This document shows positions 6,720 through 9,223 of a DNA stretch of 9,223 nucleotides, one piece after another (positions within the stretch are counted from its first letter, which is position 1; each line of letters starts with the position of its first letter). The position numbers and the translations under genes are program-made. This DNA comes from an uncultured Bacteroidales bacterium (GTDB taxonomy: Bacteria; Bacteroidota; Bacteroidia; Bacteroidales; Bacteroidaceae), in contig CALDKD010000049.1 in assembly GCA_937898885.1 (NCBI GenBank), forward strand, positions 1 to 9,223, given 5' to 3'. The notes under the pieces are model-generated. The model searched no databases. It was not told where the DNA came from and worked only from the letters and a program-made list of their open reading frames with translations.

Positions 6720-6740
6720 CCGCATATCTATTTAGAATAT

Positions 6741-7418
6741 ATGCGAATTGACATTCTAACAGTCTTCCCAGAGATGATTGAGGGGTTTTTCAACTGCTCA
6801 ATGTTGGCACGTGCGCAAAAAGCCGGTCTGGCCGAGATACACCTGCACGACATCCGTGACTACACCACCGACAAGCATCACAAAACAGATGACTATCCTT
6901 TCGGAGGATGTGCCGGACTGGTTATGAAGATAGAGCCTATTGACCGTTGTATAAGCGCGTTAAAGGCAGAACGCCATTACGATGAGGTTATATTCACGTC
7001 GCCTGACGGTGAGCAGTTCAATCAGAAAATGGCCAATTCAATGTCTATGTTGGAGAATATCATAATACTCTGCGGACATTACAAGGGAATTGATTATCGT
7101 ATTCGTGAGCACCTTATAACTAAGGAGATAAGCATAGGTGACTATGTGCTGACCGGCGGTGAGCTGGCTGCAGCCGCAATGACAGACAGCATCGTACGCC
7201 TCATTCCCGGTGTTTTGAGTGATGAGCAGTCTGCCCTCTCCGATTGCTTCCAGGACAATCTGTTAGCCCCTCCGGTTTATACACGACCCGCGGAATACAA
7301 TGGCTGGAAGGTACCGGACATACTCTTGTCAGGAGATCAGGGCAAAATCAGTGATTGGGAGTTGCAGCAATCATTTGAGCGCACACGCAGGCTCCGCCCG
7401 GACCTGCTTGATGATTAA
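6741..7418 (+). CDS. trmD: tRNA (guanine-37-N1)-methyltransferase
   Basis: TrmD transfers a methyl group from S-adenosylmethionine to G37 next to the anticodon, which prevents +1 frameshifting. The 225-residue protein opens MRIDILTVFPEM and shows DDYPFGGCAGLVM (50-62), the knotted SAM site IILCGHYKGID (108-118) and SIGDYVLTGGEL (131-142), plus the C-terminal domain ending ERTRRLRPDLL. Arg153 and Asp168 match the catalytic Arg154 and Asp169 of the E. coli enzyme. The loop written GRYEG in E. coli is GHYKG here (His113, Lys115). I chose ATG 6741 over the TTG at 6717 because the latter lies in the promoter. The gene is first in a unit with pyrK and pyrD. Confidence 0.97.
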   Translation: MRIDILTVFPEMIEGFFNCSMLARAQKAGLAEIHLHDIRDYTTDKHHKTDDYPFGGCAGLVMKIEPIDRCISALKAERHYDEVIFTSPDGEQFNQKMANSMSMLENIIILCGHYKGIDYRIREHLITKEISIGDYVLTGGELAAAAMTDSIVRLIPGVLSDEQSALSDCFQDNLLAPPVYTRPAEYNGWKVPDILLSGDQGKISDWELQQSFERTRRLRPDLLDD

Positions 7419-7462
7419 TATCATAAATCATTAGTGTATAATAATATATTGCAGTTTGTGAA

Positions 7463-8239
7463 ATGAGAAGATATCAAATTGAGCTGTCTGTAGTAAACAA
7501 TATATCTCTGGCAGGTGACGCATTCATGCTGGAGCTTACAGACAACAGCCCTTTACCTGAGGCTGTTCCAGGTCAGTTCGCAGAATTGCTGGTAGAAGGC
7601 TCTGTCAGCACTTTCCTGCGCAGACCTATATCAATCCATGATATAGATCGTAATGCGAATGTCATTCGGTTTTTGATCCGCAAGGTGGGAAACGGAACAG
7701 AGAAGCTCTCAAAACTAGGCAAAGGAGACAAACTCAATGTACTGCTACCTCTTGGCAATGGTTTCAATTTTACCAACCCCGCGCCAAAGCATCCGTTATT
7801 GGTTGGAGGCGGGGTTGGCATAGCTCCATTATTCTTTTTAGGCAAAGAGATGAAAGACGCAGGAATTGAGCCGACATTCCTGTTTGGAGGTCGTGGAAAG
7901 GATAATTTGCTGCGAATGGCGGATTTTGAGAAGTTTGGAAGGGTGTTCGTTACCACGGAGGACGGTTCTATGGGCCAGAAGGGGTTTGTGACAGACCACA
8001 AATTGCTTATAGAGGAAACGTTCGATAGCATAATGGCTTGTGGCCCTACCCCTATGATGAAGGCCGTTGCCAGATTTGCAAACTGCAAAGGAGTGAGCTG
8101 TCAGGTCTCGCTTGAGCATAAGATGGCTTGCGGTATTGGCGCATGTCTGTGTTGTGTAGAGCAGACAAAAGAAGGAAACATTTGCGTATGTAAAGAAGGA
8201 CCGGTATTTACAACAGACAGACTATTATGGCAGAATTAA
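7463..8239 (+). CDS. pyrK: Dihydroorotate dehydrogenase B electron-transfer subunit
   Basis: PyrK carries electrons from the PyrD FMN through a 2Fe-2S cluster and FAD to NAD+, forming the class 1B dihydroorotate dehydrogenase with PyrD. The 258-residue protein has the FAD-binding RRPIS (53-57), the nucleotide-binding GGGVGIAPL (115-123), CGPTPMM (193-199), and a C-terminal cluster site C223-x4-C228-x2-C231 followed by Cys243 in VCKEGPVF. Extra cysteines at 230 and 241 sit inside the motif but are out of the usual spacing. Length is normal. It starts 44 bases after trmD in an AT-rich spacer without a clear promoter box, and its end overlaps pyrD by 13 bases, which suggests coupled synthesis of the two subunits. 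Confidence 0.95.
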   Translation: MRRYQIELSVVNNISLAGDAFMLELTDNSPLPEAVPGQFAELLVEGSVSTFLRRPISIHDIDRNANVIRFLIRKVGNGTEKLSKLGKGDKLNVLLPLGNGFNFTNPAPKHPLLVGGGVGIAPLFFLGKEMKDAGIEPTFLFGGRGKDNLLRMADFEKFGRVFVTTEDGSMGQKGFVTDHKLLIEETFDSIMACGPTPMMKAVARFANCKGVSCQVSLEHKMACGIGACLCCVEQTKEGNICVCKEGPVFTTDRLLWQN

Positions 8240-9138
8240 AGACTAAAATAGGTGAGCTGGAGCTAGCCAACCCTGTACTCACTGCTTCAGGTACATTTGG
8301 ATACGGAACTGAATACGAGGATTTTATGAATGTGTCTCGTTTAGGGGCGGTAATAGTTAAAGGAACTACAATAAAGCCTCGTGACGGCAATCCATACCCA
8401 CGTATGGCTGAGACTCCGTCTGGAATGCTCAATGCTGTTGGTCTTCAGAATAAAGGAGCAGATTATTTTGTGCGGAACATCTACCCTACGGTCCGCACCT
8501 TGGGGTGTCCGGCCATCGTCAACGTATCTGGCTCAACAATCGAGGATTACGTAGCGGCAGCAGAGATTATTGACACTCTTCAAGACATACCGGCCATTGA
8601 GCTGAACATATCCTGCCCGAATGTGAGACAAGGAGGCATGGCATTTGGTGTAAAGGCAGAGAGTGCGGAAGCCGTTGTCTCGGCAGTACGCAAGGTATAT
8701 CATAAAACATTGATAGTCAAATTGTCTCCAAATGTCACAGACATCACTGAGATTGCCAGGGCTGCCGAGTCTGCCGGTGCGGATGCCGTATCGCTCATAA
8801 ACACGTTGCTTGGTATGGCTATTGATGCAGAAAGCCGCAGACCATTACTGTCCACAATCACCGGTGGTCTGAGTGGTCCTGCGGTAAAGCCGGTAGCGCT
8901 AAGAATGGTATGGCAGACATCAAAGGCCGTGAGAATACCTATTATAGGAATAGGTGGCATAAGTAATGCGACCGATGCTGTTGAGTTCTTACTGGCCGGT
9001 GCGTCAGCAATTGAGATTGGAACTGCTAATTTTATTGATCCTGCGGTATCAGAGAAGGTGATTGATGGAATTGACGCATACCTTAACCGTCACGGATTCA
9101 ATACGGTGCAGGAGATAATCGGGGCTCTTCAGGTGTAA
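8227..9138 (+). CDS. pyrD: Dihydroorotate dehydrogenase B catalytic subunit
   Basis: PyrD oxidises dihydroorotate to orotate, the fourth step of pyrimidine synthesis. The 303-residue protein is a complete class 1 FMN barrel. It shows NPVLTASGTFGYG (15-27), NAVGLQNKG (69-77), ELNISCPN with catalytic Cys130 (the class 1 base, where class 2 has Ser), VKLSPNV (164-170), INTLLGMAID (191-200), GGLSGPAVKP (213-222) and the FMN-phosphate region GIGGISNATDA (241-251) to AIEIGTA (261-267). It has no N-terminal membrane extension, which excludes the quinone-linked class 2 type. The overlap with pyrK assigns it to subclass 1B. The gene ends shortly before a terminator hairpin, closing the operon. Confidence 0.97.
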   Translation: MAELKTKIGELELANPVLTASGTFGYGTEYEDFMNVSRLGAVIVKGTTIKPRDGNPYPRMAETPSGMLNAVGLQNKGADYFVRNIYPTVRTLGCPAIVNVSGSTIEDYVAAAEIIDTLQDIPAIELNISCPNVRQGGMAFGVKAESAEAVVSAVRKVYHKTLIVKLSPNVTDITEIARAAESAGADAVSLINTLLGMAIDAESRRPLLSTITGGLSGPAVKPVALRMVWQTSKAVRIPIIGIGGISNATDAVEFLLAGASAIEIGTANFIDPAVSEKVIDGIDAYLNRHGFNTVQEIIGALQV

Positions 9139-9178
9139 TAGCCTATCCCAATATTTACTTTTGCGTAAAAGCACACCT

Positions 9179-9217
9179 AAGGAGCCTTCCGTACAGGAAA
9201 GCTCCTTGTTTATTTCT
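9179..9217 (+). terminator. Rho-independent terminator after pyrD
   Basis: AAGGAGCCTTCC (9179-9190) and GGAAAGCTCCTT (9196-9207) form a 12-bp stem with one C-A mismatch around a 5-base loop (GTACA). It is followed by a T-rich tract, GTTTATTTCT. It lies 40 bases after the pyrD stop codon and would end the trmD-pyrK-pyrD transcript. A weaker hairpin, CTTTT-GCGT-AAAAG, lies just upstream at 9158-9171. Confidence 0.85.
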
Positions 9218-9223
9218 ACTAAG

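Noticed and set aside
6717..6740. TTG at 6717 as the trmD start codon
   Set aside because: It is the last three bases of the TAACTTTG promoter box, and TrmD proteins begin at MRIDILT.
7411..7424. ATGAT-TAAT-ATCAT inverted repeat at the end of trmD as an operator or terminator
   Set aside because: The arms are only 5 bp, AT-only apart from one G/C pair, and common by chance in such AT-rich spacer.

Overview
The window looks like chromosomal core DNA from a member of the order Bacteroidales (Bacteroides/Prevotella/Muribaculaceae type). Three start regions carry a match to the Bacteroidota -7 promoter box TAnnTTTG. Shine-Dalgarno sequences are weak or absent, and GC content is moderate with AT-rich intergenic DNA. 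Protein details also fit: the TrmD catalytic loop reads CGHYKG, the M23 lipoprotein ends its zinc motif in HLD, and dihydroorotate dehydrogenase is the anaerobe-type PyrK/PyrD pair. Genus cannot be fixed by eye.

Layout. Positions 1-339 hold no convincing gene but contain a dense, nested set of inverted and direct repeats built on TGTGGAAGAT/ATCTTCCACC. A Gfo/Idh/MocA oxidoreductase (340-1311, minus) follows. Divergent from it is a two-gene unit, a small nitroreductase and a YbaK-type aminoacyl-tRNA deacylase (1412-2400, plus, joined by TAATG). This meets tail to tail, with an 8-bp overlap, a three-gene minus-strand unit transcribed as ligA, dapA and an M23 peptidase lipoprotein (6620 down to 2393). 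Divergent from ligA is a second plus-strand group: trmD, pyrK and pyrD (6741-9138), closed by a rho-independent terminator near the window end.

Functional logic. dapA supplies the lysine/meso-diaminopimelate branch, and the M23 lipoprotein, translationally coupled to it by ATGA, probably cuts diaminopimelate-containing peptidoglycan cross-links. LigA seals DNA nicks. TrmD makes m1G37 in tRNA. PyrK and PyrD form the NAD-linked dihydroorotate dehydrogenase of pyrimidine synthesis. YbaK-family proteins clear mischarged tRNA. These are growth-related housekeeping functions.

I found no phage, CRISPR, toxin-antitoxin or defence genes. The only part not explained by ordinary genes is the nested repeat region at about 76-322. 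The other notable points are a zinc-ligand substitution in the M23 protein, catalytic-loop substitutions in TrmD, and a palindrome between the divergent genes at 1312-1411.
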